The notes under the pieces: model-generated
What the model was told of the DNA's origin: nothing
The model's database searches: none
What the model saw: only the letters and a program-made list of their open reading frames with translations
Assembly (NCBI GenBank): GCA_963580285.1
Contig: CAUZLF010000730.1
Coordinates: forward strand, 52,501-116,500
DNA length: 64,000 bases
Source: Lucinisca nassula
Lineage: Eukaryota; Mollusca; Bivalvia; Lucinida; Lucinidae
Direction of reading: 5' to 3'
Made by a program: the position numbers and the translations under genes
In this document: piece after piece, positions 25,469-36,786 of the stretch
Numbering within the stretch: the stretch's first letter is position 1
How the letters are laid out: each line of letters opens with the position of its first letter

Positions 25469-27829
25469 TAGCTCACCTGAGCCGAAGGCTCATTGGTGAG
25501 CTGATAGTATGGCTAGGCAAAAATTCTGTGTGTCTGTATGTGTGTGTGTCTGTACACATCTTCAAACGTCTTCTCCTCCGGAACTGCTGGGCCGATTGAA
25601 GTCAAATTTCATGTGGAGACTCCATGTGGTGGGGGAACGAAAGTTTGCATGTTTGGTCCAGGTCACAGGTCACAAGACCAAGATGGCCGCCATGCCCATA
25701 TATGGTAAAAACCCTTCAAAAATCTTCTCCTCCGGAACCGCTGGGCCGATTTGCATGAAACTTGGTATGTAGCATCTGGGACGTGGGCCCATCATTTGGT
25801 AACATGGGCATTTGTATTAGTACAAATGCCTGATATCTTGCAAACTGTTACAAATAATGCCACTAAACCATATATATTCTTGTTCCTTATGATGAGGCAT
25901 TGAGTGACATGGATTTTGGGACCCTGGGGACCCCGGGTGGCATGCCCCACCCCCTTCTTTGCACAAAATGCTTAATATCTCGGAAACGGTTAAGATCCCC
26001 ACCCATAAACCATATATATTCTTGTTCCTTATGATAAGGCGCATTCAGTGACAAGGACCTTTGGACACCAGGGTATCGGAGGGTCCCCGGGGTGGCATGA
26101 CCCACCCCCTTTTGCAAAAAATGCTTAATATCTTGGAAACGGTTAAGATCCCCACCCATAAACCATATATATTCTTGTTCCTTATGATAAGGCGCATTCA
26201 GTGATATGGACCTTTGGAACCCCGGGGTCCCGTGGGATAAGGGGCATGACCCCCCTTGAAGAAGTCTAAACCTCTTTAAAAAAAATTCTTCAGAACCACT
26301 TGGCCGAATTTCATGAAACTTGGTATGTGGCATCAGGGATGTGGGTCCATCATAAATTGCAAAAAATGGTGACCCTAGGATGACCTCGGCCTATTTTACT
26401 GCAAGGTCAAGTTTGGTCACATGGGCTTTTGTATGGGAAAAAGTCAAAATGTCTCATATCTTGCAAACCCTTCAAAATAACACCACTAAACCATATATAT
26501 TCTTGTTCCTTATGGTGAGGCCCATTAAGTGAGTTGGATTTTGGGACCCTGGGGGGATGCCCTACCCCTTTTTTTTGCACAAAATGCTTTATTTCTCGGA
26601 AACTGTTAAGATCCCCACCCATTAACCATTATGATTGTTCCTTATGATAAGGCGCATTCAGTGACATATAGACCTTTTGACTCTTGGGTAGTGGGTGTTA
26701 CGGGTAGGGGGGGTGCCCGGACTCCCTTTATTGCATAAAATGCTTAATATTTCTGAAATTATTAAGATTGCCACCCATAAACTATATATATTCTTGTCCC
26801 TTATGATAAGGGGCATTCAGTGACAAGGGCCTGTAGACCTTTATTGTTTTTTCAAAAAGTGCCCAATATCTTGGAAACTGTTCTGATCCCCACCCATAAA
26901 CTTATAATTCAAACCCAAAATTTTTCCAACTGATCTTCAAGAGTCAGGAATTAAGGACCACTTGGTCATACAGTTAGATGCTACAAATAATCAATGCTTA
27001 GTAAAATTCTTTTCAAGAACCAGATACACATCACAAGGGACATCATTATTTGTTCAAGTGATGAGTCTAAGATTACCTTTGCTTGTTTAAGGTTAAGGTG
27101 CATGTCCCTTAGCCCTTTAGACCTAAGGCTGTCAGGTGTGCGTCTTCAGGACCAATGGTCCTCTGGTTGTTGCTTATAATCTGGCACATCACTGATAAAA
27201 ACTTGTGCTCCGATGGGTCAACCCCACACCCTCTCTGCTTCATAGAATGTCTTTTATATCAGATACAGAGTCAACTTTGGTGCTTCTTTGGGTATGGGGT
27301 CTCGTTTCGGAGACTAAAGTTTTATCTGTTGAATAAAAATCATATCATGTTAAAGTACATGGCTGCCAGTCTGAACTGTGTTGAGCATAGTGACCCATGG
27401 GCCTCTTGTCTTAGTTCTGCTCTAAACAAAGATTGCGGGGAATCGATTCAACCGCTTCGACGAGGCGGTTCTATTGAGTACCCACAATCTAAATTTTTGA
27501 GCTGAAATAAGAAAAAAAAGTATATCCCCTTAAACCCCAGTATTACTTTATTAAAGTGGGATTTGAAGGGGTCAAAATTAAAAAGGCATGTTTTCCTGAT
27601 ACTCAGTCAATTTGATTGAAACATCACAAGAATGTTTCCAAGCTGGCTTCCTATCATATAAGATGGCACCCAGTGTTGAAAAAAGTAGAAACAAATCTTT
27701 GAACAACAACCTTGAAACAATTTTTTTCCATTGAAAAAAAAAACGACTGCAAATTGTCCACAGGTATTTTCCGAAGCTATGTGACATCTTGATGTCAGGT
27801 GAGCGACCAGGGTCATCTTGGCTCTCTTG
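25469..27829 (+). mobile_element. HINE family C with ~145-150-bp ATATATTCTTGTTCCTTATG core
   Basis: The 5' hairpin has outer stem GCTCACC/GGTGAGC and inner stem TGAGCC-GAA-GGCTCA. Units then carry CTCCGGAACCGCTGGGCCGA, AAGATGGCCGCCATGCCC and, from 25860 to 26890, ACCATATATATTCTTGTTCC, GGACC..TGGG and CTTAATATCTCGGAAACGG. The probable 3' end is GATGTCAGGTGAGCGACC and CTCTTG at 27829, with a weak hairpin. The stretch 26900-27780 has no clear repeat unit, so one element spanning the whole interval is an inference. Confidence 0.6.
27428..27492. repeat. Imperfect ~62-bp palindrome
   Basis: Outer arms AGATTGCGGG / CCCACAATCT and inner arms AACCGC / GCGGTT around a TTCGACGAG loop, with a mismatched middle. 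It could form a cruciform or RNA hairpin. No flanking element ends are recognised. Confidence 0.6.
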
Positions 27830-28097
27830 TTTTCCTTAGACTTCTTCCTTAAGCATTTACTTGACAGCTCCAGCCAGTGATATTGGTGGGAATTTTCTAG
27901 CCATGTTGAAACCCTGTTATATCCCAAACTGTGTTATAACGGAACCAAGTTATTATGAGATTAATTGGAATTATCCTAATTCACAAACTGCATTATGGAA
28001 CAGTGCATATCCTGATTAGATGGCTTTGATCGAAGAAAGAGGTTGTTGTGTTACAGTGGAATAAAGTTAAAATTTTGTATGAATATAGTTCTTTTTG
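27830..28097. other. Stretch with no recognised feature
   Basis: AT-rich, unique in this window, between a HINE 3' end and a small tandem repeat. Confidence 0.4.
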
Positions 28098-28600
28098 TCA
28101 CGCCTGCTATTAGCATGGCGCGGTATAGGAGTCAAATGTATCGTACGTTCGTCAGTTTGGTTGTTCATCCCGCTTGTCAAGGCGTCAACATTTGCGACCT
28201 TCCTGGCGTTCACCAAAATGGTTAAAAATTAAAAATAGTAATGATCAGGAACTGATACAATCAAGTTATTAAGTTTATTTCTCAAGAACTATAAGAGCTA
28301 CATCAATGATAATTGGTACTGTCCTGTACCGGTGGATAGCAACTTCAATGCAAGCATCCATATTTGACCTTGACCTACATGTTATGGTTCACTGACTTTG
28401 TCAACATTTACGACCACCCTAGAGTTCACCAAAATGGTCAAGTTTATTTCTCAAGAACTATTAGAGCTTGATTAATGTTACTTAGTACAAACTTGTATCG
28501 AGGGATGGCATGTTCAATGTAAGTATCTATATCTGAGCTTGACCTACATTTCATGGCTGGGTGACTTTGTGCTCTCACATGCGCGACATAGCCTTCAGCA
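28098..28600 (+). repeat. ~170-bp tandem units with CGTACGTTCGTCAG head
   Basis: The head (ATGGCGCGGTATAGG, ATCGTACGTTCGTCAG) is followed by about two and a half units with TTTATTTCTCAAGAACTAT, AGAGCT and TTGACCTACAT and a CACCAAAATGGTCAAG boundary. It is probably a truncated element of another non-autonomous family. From 28600 to 28975 there is AT-rich sequence with no feature I recognise. Confidence 0.5.
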
Positions 28601-28977
28601 TATTTCTTGTTAACAAAGGAGTTTCGTTTTTCTGTAAATTTGAATGAAATATTTTACATGCTGATTGTAAGAAAACGTTATTTGTATTTAGATTGTGCAA
28701 TGTCATAATTAATGGGAAATATAATTTGTACTTAGATATTGTAATGCTATGGTTGTTAGAAAATATTATCTGTACATAAGTTAAATAATGTCATGTTTAT
28801 AAATCTGTCAGTTGCTACATGAAGTTATGTGTGCATATTTTAAACATAGAATTATTAGCAGATACCTTTCTATACAGCCTTGTATTCGATAGTGTGTTTG
28901 TTTCCGGTTAGCTGTAACATTTGTTGGCAGTATAATCAGTTTTGAAGCGTTTGTTTTGAGAAGAATGGCTTTTGTTT

Positions 28978-29215
28978 GTTCCTTATTGTGTGTTTGACAT
29001 GTGTCTTTTTATTTTGGATGGCCATTAGACCATTTTGTGGGAAAGTAACTGTCCTTTTGGCCCTCCTATGTTTGGGTTTCCATTATTGTATGGTCGGTTC
29101 GTGTTTGTGTTTCTTTCCCTTTGGTGTCTTTGATGGGTGGTGTAAGTTAATTGTATCGATTCCTGATCTTTGTTTTACTTCTACTTTGATGTTTAGTATA
29201 GGCAGTGATCCGTTG
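28978..29215 (+). mobile_element. PLE 3' untranslated fragment
   Basis: It matches the reverse complement of 40168-40400: TTTGACATGTGTC, TTATTTTGGATGGCCATTAG, GTCTTTGATGGGTGGTG, ATTGTATCGATTCCTGATC and the conserved terminus TTTTACTTCTACTTT. It has no reverse-transcriptase sequence, so it is 5'-truncated. The 81-codon open frame across it is untranslated sequence read through. Confidence 0.85.
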
Positions 29216-29813
29216 TCTTAATCTTCGTCTGCGTCCACGTCCGCGTCAACAATTTCAAAAACGCTAGGTTGATTGAAGTGAAATTTCATATGGAGCATAT
29301 ATGGGAGTAGGGAAAGAAAGTTTTTTGGCAGCGTCCAGATCACGTGACCAAGATGGCCGCCATGCCCATTTAAGGAAAAACCTTCAAAAATCATCTTCTC
29401 CAAAACGAGTAGACAGGTTGTCTTGACACTTGGTATGTAGAATTGGGGGACTCAGGGCCCATCATAGTTTGTTCAAATGATGCTGCTTAGTATGATGATC
29501 TTGGCCTACTTTATGCCAAGGTCAAGTGTTGGTCACTTAGGCTTAGTGTATAATGTCCAAACAGCCTATTCTTGCAAACTATTGCAGCTTGTGGTTCGAA
29601 AATTGGCAGATAAAATGGGAAAATGAGTTAATGAAACTATATTACTCCAGGAACTTGGCCAATGGTTTAAACTTGTTTTTTCTCAGAAACTGCCAGGCCA
29701 TTTTTAACCAAATTTTATATGGAAGCCTTAAAAATAAGGGAAATTAAAATTAATTTTAGCTAGTTCACATAACCAAGATAGACGCCATGCCCATATAAGG
29801 TAACAAGAGGACC

Positions 29814-31946
29814 AGTGGTCCTGAACCGCTCACCTGTCTGGTAAAACTTGTTTAAAAGCCTAGATGTAGTCATGTTCGTTCATTCATTCATTTATAACCA
29901 AACATCTACAAACTTTGATACAATAGTATGCAGTATTGAAGTCACAAATGTGGATGAGAATAGTTTCTTTGGTATTTAATAAGATGAATGGATACTAAAC
30001 GACTTCCTAGGGGATTCAGTGTCAATTGATTGCATAATAGGGAAGAAGAATTATATGGTCACTCATTTTATAAGAGTTTTAATACACAGATGGCGTGGCT
30101 GCCATTATGATCGTGTGAGCTAGACCCCATTGGTAAATTTTTGTTCCTCCTTGTCATGCATGCAGCACAAAATATGTTGTCAAACAGGCATGAAGTCTTG
30201 CAGAAGATGTTTGAAACTGTTTAACAGACAGTCATGTAAGACAATCCTAAGTAGCAGTATAACAAAGCTTTTAGCAGATACTCCCAAGTCCATTCGCCAT
30301 TGCAGGAGTGCATGATTGGTTTTAAGTGATTTAATAGATTGATATTAATTGGCATTTCCTTTACCAAACATAGTACAATTTCACGAGATGTCGCATCCCA
30401 TCTGGGTCTGCACTGTTTGACTTTGTCCCATTTATAAGGACTTCAGGCTAAAACAAGGGAGTATGATGAAAAACAACACATGGACCCAAAGTTTGGGTCA
30501 CTGAATGTCTTACCATAATAAACAAAAATAAATATGGTTTAGTGGGTGGAGATCTTCAGAGATACTATTAGTTTTATTAAGTGAAGAGGGTGGGGCATAC
30601 CCCCCGGAGTCATATCATAAGGAACAAGAATATATATATGGTTTATGGGTGGGGATCTGAACGGTTTCCCGAAATATTTTACATTTTATGACGTGAATGA
30701 GGTGGGGCATACCCTGGGGGTCCAAGAGCCATCATAATAAATGCGCCTTATAAAGGAACAAGAAAATATATGGTTTATGGGTAGATATCTCAATGGTTTC
30801 TGAGATATTTGGGCTTGAAGGGGGTGGGGCTTGCCACCCCGGGGAACCCTGGGGCATCCATCTTAGACACAAATTTTGTTGCCTGCGCATGTACAATGTC
30901 ACTTTTGTACCAAAATCTTATTCGGAACATATTGTCAGATAACTCTGGAGCAGAAAGGTTAAATCATTATCTTGCTAAACGTCCGATTTACGTGTATACA
31001 GTCAAATGTAGCTCCCTAGCTGACAGATAACTAATGAGTTTCATCCAGAAGTTGGTATAGTTACTTTTTGGCTCAGTGTATATGGTTAAGTGGTGTTATT
31101 TTGCATGGTTTGCAACATATTTGACATTTTCCCATACATATGCCCATGTTACCACATTTGACCTTGGAATAAACTAGGTCAAGGTCATCACAAGGGCACA
31201 ATTCTAACAATTTATGATGGGCCCGAGTCCCAGAGGCTATAAACCGAGTTTCATGAAAATCGGCCCAGCGGTTCTGGGGAAGATTTTTGAACATTGAGCA
31301 TTTTCTGAGCATCTGGACACATATATGACCTGGATGCCATTAACGAACTTTCGTTCCCCCATCTCAAGGATGCTCCACATGAAATTTTACTTCAATCGGC
31401 CCAGGGGTTCCGGAGAAGAAGATGTTTGAAAATGTTGACAGACTTAGAAAACTTAATGATTTAATTGAATGGGCTTTTCATAGAGAAGATTCTCTCTATC
31501 TTTCTTGTAATGTCAGAAATGCATTTTTCACTTCTAAAGAGCATAAGAATTATACACTTTGTTCATGTCAGGAAGTGTGTGATGCCCTTACCTTTCTACT
31601 TGACAATATTTATATTAGATTCGGCACTAAGTTATTTAGACAAATTGTGGGTATTCCGATGAGTACGAATTGCGCATCTCTTGTAGCTGATCTGTTCTTA
31701 TATTGTTATGAAAGAGACTTCATGTTGTCGCTTTCAATTGATAACCAATCTGGCCTTCCTATGTTTGGGTTTCCATTATTGTATGGTCGATTCGTGTTTG
31801 TGTTTCTTTCCCTTTGGTGTCTTTGATGGGTAATGTTAGTTAATTGTATCGATTCCTGATCTTTGTTTTACTACTACTTAGAGACAGACAATAGCTGCCT
31901 TCCCATATGATAAGCTCACCTATTAGCCTTCGGCTCAGGTGAGCTA
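29814..31946 (-). mobile_element. HINE family C, minus strand, with nested PLE fragment
   Basis: On the minus strand the 5' end is at 31946: TAGCTCACC with inner stem TGAGCC-GAA-GGCT(AA). The 3' end at 29814 has CAGGTGAGCGG, the hairpin AGGACCACTGGTCCT and CTCTTG. The core includes family-C units (TATGGTTTATGGGTGGGGAT on the plus strand). A PLE fragment lies inside at 31436-31880. The 3' hairpin differs from the GGGCC type but keeps pairing. Confidence 0.75.
31436..31880 (+). pseudogene. PLE reverse transcriptase fragment fused to PLE 3' untranslated region
   Basis: The open frame encodes part of a Penelope-like reverse transcriptase: LIEWAFHREDSLYLSCNVRNAF..YTLCSCQEVCDAL and a palm segment with QIVGIPMSTNCASLVADL. 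It then jumps at SIDNQS straight into 3' untranslated sequence (GGCCTTCCTATGTTTGGG) and ends at the conserved terminus near 31880. Compared with the copy at 40168-41669, about 1.2 kb is deleted internally, including the YxDD active site. Residues conserved as G and P in the sister copy (GIPMGTNCAPL) are S and S here. It is non-functional and sits inside a minus-strand HINE. The PLE family is recognised from sequence memory; the exact clade is not determined. Confidence 0.85.
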
Positions 31947-32155
31947 AAAACCGTTCAAAAATCTTCTTTTTCTGCACCAGCAGGCAGATTGTCATGAAAC
32001 TTGATGTGTTGCATTGGGTTCTCAGGCCCATTATAGTTTGTTAAAATGATAACCCTCGGCTGACCTTGGCCTGTTTTATGCAATGGTCAAATTTGGTCAT
32101 ATAGAATTCTGTATGGAAAAAATGAAAATCTAGTATTATTCAGAAATTGTTTAAA

Positions 32156-32515
32156 GTAGAAGTAAATCGATACAATTAACTTACACCACCCATCAAAGAC
32201 ACCAATGGGAAAGAAACACAAACACGAATCGACCAGACAACAATGGAAACCTCAACATAGGAAGGCCAAAAGGACAGTTACTTTCCCACAAAATGGCCCT
32301 ATGGCCATCTAAAATAAAAAGACACATGTCAAACACACAATAAGTGACAAACAATAACATAAATAAACCGCCACAGAAGAACAGCCTTGGAACGGTCAAT
32401 GGAAATGAATTCCATCGGGGATGGAAAGTATTCCATTGGGGCCTTAAATCGATTTTACGTGGCCACAATCCTCGCCCTTACTTCTGTAGTGATAGACATT
32501 AATCTTGTTTAGTCC
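32156..32515 (-). mobile_element. PLE 3' untranslated fragment (~360 bp)
   Basis: It begins AGTAGAAGTAAATCGATAC (minus-strand 3' terminus, with a small deletion relative to the copy at 40168) and extends to TTAGTCCGCAT. It is colinear with 40168-40545 and 44527-44925. Open frames over it are not coding. From 32516 to 32727 I see no feature. Confidence 0.85.
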
Positions 32516-33304
32516 GCATTAAGCCTTTGATTTGAAAATTTGTTCATGCGGTTAGCTAAATGAGTTCATCAAACTACAGGAGTATTCCAGGTCAAGGTCA
32601 TTTCTTGGTGGTGGCCAAAGTTCATTTAGATATAGAAATTGGAAAACCTATTTACCACAGAAACCAATGTGCTATTTGTAACCAAATTTTATGTGAACGC
32701 TTTAGAAACAAAGAACTGAAATAAAAACAAGAGGGCCATGATGGCCCTAGATCGCTCACCTGATCCAAACTGCAAGATAGTAAGTTATATGCTAAGGTAA
32801 TTTTATTAAAATCCATCAATAAATGTTGGAGCTAATGTTAAGAAGTTTTTTTCTTAAGATAGTGACAAGAACCTTAACCTTGATCCCTACACCCTGAAAG
32901 CCATAACATTTTTTTAAACTAGTGTTCACAAGGTTTTTCTATGATTTGACCTACTGACATACACTTTGACTGGACAGATCCCATTTTCAACTTGATCAAG
33001 ATATTGTCATAACAATTATTCTGAGCAAGTTTGATGATGATTGGACCAAAACTGTGGTCTCTATAGTGTTCACATGGGCATTATATATAAGACTTGTCAC
33101 CGGTCAGGGTAGCTCACTGGAAGTGGCGCTTTGACTAAGTTGAGCAAAGGCAAATTTTTAAACCCATGACAGAAACAAAGTCACAAAGAAAATTCCAGTG
33201 CTATATCAATATTGGGGATCATGTATGATTCAAGTCTGTAACATGAGTATCCCTTTTTATTCCATTCAACCCTTAGACATGAATCAGCCAATCAGAAAAA
33301 AGCC

Positions 33305-33612
33305 CAGCCCCCGCCCATAGGGGCTTGAAGAAATAAATGGGCTGCATGATGCTTCCACGCAGAGTTGATACCGACTGCACATTAGTACTGGTAATCTGCT
33401 TAGAAGGTCTAAGCCTGCCCAGGAAAACTGCTGCGATTTGCGATTCGGCCCGTCCATGCACATAAACCCTGTTGGTTTTATTGGGCGGCAGGGATTGAGA
33501 CGTCGTTTCATCTCAATGTCGGGTAAAACACCCACGAAATTGGAAGCAACATCTCCAAAATGACCTAAATAGTGTTGACGGGGATGTTAAACCTCAAATC
33601 AAACAAAACAAA
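33305..33612 (+). mobile_element. SINE-A, complete copy with 12-bp target duplication
   Basis: Starts CAGCCCCCGCCCATAGGGGC and ends GGATGTTAAACCTCAAATC plus an ACAAA-rich tail. It is flanked by CAGAAAAAAGCC at 33293-33304 and 33613-33624. It inserted in the HINE 3' domain between the ATGAATCAGCCAATCA and AAATATAAAGGC segments. Confidence 0.88.
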
Positions 33613-34905
33613 CAGAAAAAAGCCAAATATAAAGGCTCTATCTCAAATGGTTAAGAAGTTATAACAAAATAGGTCACAGGGTAAGGGTTAAGGTCACAGG
33701 TCAAAATTTTATGTATGAGTGGGAAGGCAATGTCACAAGCAACCTACATGCCATATATGAAAGCTCTATCTAAAATAGAAAGTGATGATAAAGTAGGTCA
33801 CAGGTCAAGGGTCTAAGTCACAGGTCAAAATTTATTGTACGAGCTGGAAGGTGATGTCACAAGGAACCTAAGTGCCAAATGTATTGGCTTTATGTCAAAT
33901 GGTTAAAAATTGATGATATATAGGTCGAAGGTCCAGGGTCAAGGTAAAATATTTTGTAGGAGTGAAAAAACAATGTCACAAGGAACCTACAGGCCAAATA
34001 TGAAGGCTCTATCTCAATCATTTAGAAAGTTATGAGATAAAGTAGGTCAAAGGTAACAGGTCAAAGTCACAGGTCATATTTTGTGTGAGTGGAAAGGCAA
34101 TATGACAAGGATTTTCCTACATGGCAAATATGAAGGCTCTATCTCAAATGGTTAATAAGTTATGATAAAGTAGGTCAAAAGGTCAGGGGTCACAGGTCAA
34201 AATTGTTTGTATGAGTGTGAAGGCAATGTCACAAGGAACCCACATGCTAAATATAAGGGCTCTATCACTTACAATTCCAAAGTTATAAAAAAAAAAAAAT
34301 TAAGAGTGTTTTACCTACTGACCTACTTTTGGATCAGACATGTCCCATATTCAACCATTACCAAGATATTGTCATGGTAGTCATTCTGAGAAAATTTGAT
34401 GATGATTGGACAAAAACTGTGGCCTCTAGAGCGTTCACAAGATTTTTCTATAATTTGACCTGCTTTTTGAACCAACATGACCCATATTCAAACTTGACCA
34501 AAATATTGTCATGATGATCATTCTGAGCAAGTTTGAAGATGATTGGACCAAAATTATGGCCTCTATAGTGTTCACAAGGTTTTTCTACCATTTGACCCGC
34601 TGACCTACTTTTTGACTCGACATGACCCATATTCGGACTTGACCGGGATTTTGTCATGATTATGATTCTGAGCAAGTTTAATGATGATTGGTTCAAAACT
34701 GTGGCCTCTAGAGTGTTCACAAGGTTTTTCTATCATTTGACCTATTGACCTACTTTTTGCCCCGACGTGACCCATATTGCAACTCGATTGTGATATTGTC
34801 ATGATAATCATTCCGAGCATGCTTTATGATGATTGGACCAAAATTGTGGCCTCTAGTGTGTTCACAAGGTTTTTCTATGATTCCACCTACTGACCTTCTT
34901 TTTGA

Positions 34906-35295
34906 CCGGACATGACCCGTATTCAAACTTGACCGAGATATTGTCATGGTGATCATTCTGAGTAAGTTTGATGATGAATAGACCAAAATTGTGGCCTCTA
35001 GAGTGATCACAAGGTTTTTCTATGATTTGACCTACTGACCTACTTTTGACCCGACATGACCCATATTCATACTTGACCGAGATATTATCATGATGATCAT
35101 CCGGACATGACCCGTATTCAAACTTGACCGAGATATTGTCATGGTGATCATTCTGAGTAAGTTTGATGATGAATAGACCAAAATTGTGGCCTCTAGAGTG
35201 ATCACAAGGTTTTTCTATGATTTGGCCTACTGACCTACTTTTGACCCGACATGACCCATATTCATACTTGACCGAGATATTATCATGATGATCAT
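34906..35295. repeat. Recent 195-bp tandem duplication, out of phase with the 145-bp array
   Basis: 34906-35100 and 35101-35295 are nearly identical (I see one difference, TTTGACC versus TTTGGCC, near 35223). The length of 195 is not a multiple of 145, so the junction ATGATCAT|CCGGACATG cuts a unit and explains the unusually long 210-codon frame across it. Confidence 0.85.
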
Positions 35296-36786
35296 TCTGA
35301 GCAAGTTTGATGATGATTGGACCAAAATTGTGGCCTCTAGTGTGTTCACAAGGTTTTTCTATGATTTGACCTACTGACCTACTTTTTGACCCGACCTGAG
35401 ACAAATTCAAACTTGACCGAGATATTGTCATGATGATCATTCTGAGCAAGTTTGATGATGATTGGACCAAAATTGTGGCCTCTAGAGTGATCACAAGGTT
35501 TTTCTATGATTTGACCTACTGACCTACTTTTTTACCCGACATGACCTGTATTCAAACCTGATCGAGATTTTGTCATGATGATTATTCTGAGCAAAATTTA
35601 TGATGATTGGACCAAAATTGTGGCCTCTAGTGTGTTCACAAGGTTTTTCTATGATTTGACCTACTGACTTACTTTTTGACCCGACATTACCCGTATTCAA
35701 ACTTGACCGAGATATTGTCATGGTGATCATTCTGAGCAAGTTTGATGACGAATGGACCGAAATTGGGACCTCTAGAGTGATCACAAGGTTTTTCTATGAT
35801 TTGACCTACTGACCTACTTTTTGATCAGACACGACCAATATTCATACTTGACCGAGATATTATCATGATGATCATTCTGAGCAAGTTTTATGACGATTGG
35901 ACCAAAATTGTGGCCTCTAGTGTGTTCACAAGGTTTTTCTACGATTTGACCTACTGACCTACTTTTTGACCAGATATGACCCATATTCGAACTTGACTGA
36001 GGTTTTGTCATGATGATCATTCTTAGCAAGTTTGATGATGATTGGACCAAAATTGTGGCCTCTAGTGTGTTCACAAGGTTTTTCTATGATTTGACCTACT
36101 GACCTACTTTTTCACCCAACATGACCCATATTCGAACTTGACCGAGATATTGTCATGATGATCATTCTGAGCAAGTTTTATGATGATTGGACCAAAATTG
36201 TGGCCTCTAGTGTGTTCACAAGGTTTTTCTATGATTTGACCTACTGACCTACTTTTTGACCCGATATGACCCATATTCGAACTTGACCGAGTTATTGTCA
36301 TGATGTTCATTCTGAGCAAGTTTGATGATGATTAGACCAAAATTGTGGCCTCTAGTGTGTTCACAAGGTTTTTCTATGATTTGACCTACTGACCTACTTT
36401 TTGACCCGACATTACCCATATTCGAACTTGTCCGAGATATTGTCATGATGATCATTCTTAGCAAGTTTTATGATGATTGGACCAAAATTGTGGCCTCTAG
36501 TGTGTTCACAAGGTTTTTCTATGATTTGACCTACTGACCTACTTTTTGACCCGACATGACCCATATTCGAACTTGACCGAGGTATTGTCATGATGATCAT
36601 TCTGAGCAAGTTTGATGATGATTGGACCAAAACTGTGCCCTCTAGTGTGTTCACAAGAAAAAGTTTACGCACGGACGACGCACACCGCACGACGCACACC
36701 GCACGACGGACGACGCACGAGGACGCCGGACATCTTACAGTCACAAAAGCTCACCATGACCTTCTGTCAGGTGAGCTAAAAACAAA

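Larger units (their letters stand above)
29221..32150 (+). repeat. Family-C core sequence, host of a nested HINE
   Basis: Visible pieces are 29221-29813 and 31947-32150. They contain GCGTCCACGTCCGCGTC, AAGATGGCCGCCATGCCC, CTTCAAAAATCATCTTCTCC and TGACCTTGGCCTGTTTTATG, as in 25470-25800. A minus-strand HINE (29814-31946) separates them. The joined flanks read CCATATAAGGTAA|AAACC, matching the CCATATATGGTAAAAACCC of the uninterrupted unit near 25695. Confidence 0.65.
32728..36778 (-). mobile_element. Complete HINE, 145/112-bp core family (~4.05 kb)
   Basis: On the minus strand the 5' end at 36778 is TAGCTCACCTGACAGAAGG with stem TGAC/GTCA, then a CGTCGTGCG tract. About 16 units of 145 bp span 34290-36655, followed by 112-bp units (33630-34270). 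The 3' domain (32728-33290) carries GATCAGGTGAGCGA, the hairpin AGGGCCATCATGGCCCT and CTCTTG at 32728. A SINE-A interrupts it at 33305-33612. Long minus-strand frames (up to 210 codons) are array translations. Confidence 0.88.

Noticed and set aside
25887..26333. 148-codon minus-strand frame with repeated NAPYHKEQEYIWFMGGDLN segments
   Set aside because: The internal repetition follows the ~150-bp core unit of family C; it is a repeat translation.
27155..27505. 116-codon plus-strand frame
   Set aside because: No recognisable domain, overlaps the palindrome and probably lies within a family-C HINE. No codon-use or splice evidence.
28976..29221. 81-codon frame MFLIVCLTCVFLFWMAIRP... as a membrane protein gene (also similar frames at 40137-40403 and 32193-32468)
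   Set aside because: It lies in the PLE 3' untranslated region, recurs wherever that region does, and is read in either orientation. The hydrophobic look comes from T-rich sequence.
34862..35494. 210-codon minus-strand frame
   Set aside because: Produced by the 195-bp duplication (a multiple of 3) within the 145-bp array; it has no independent protein features.
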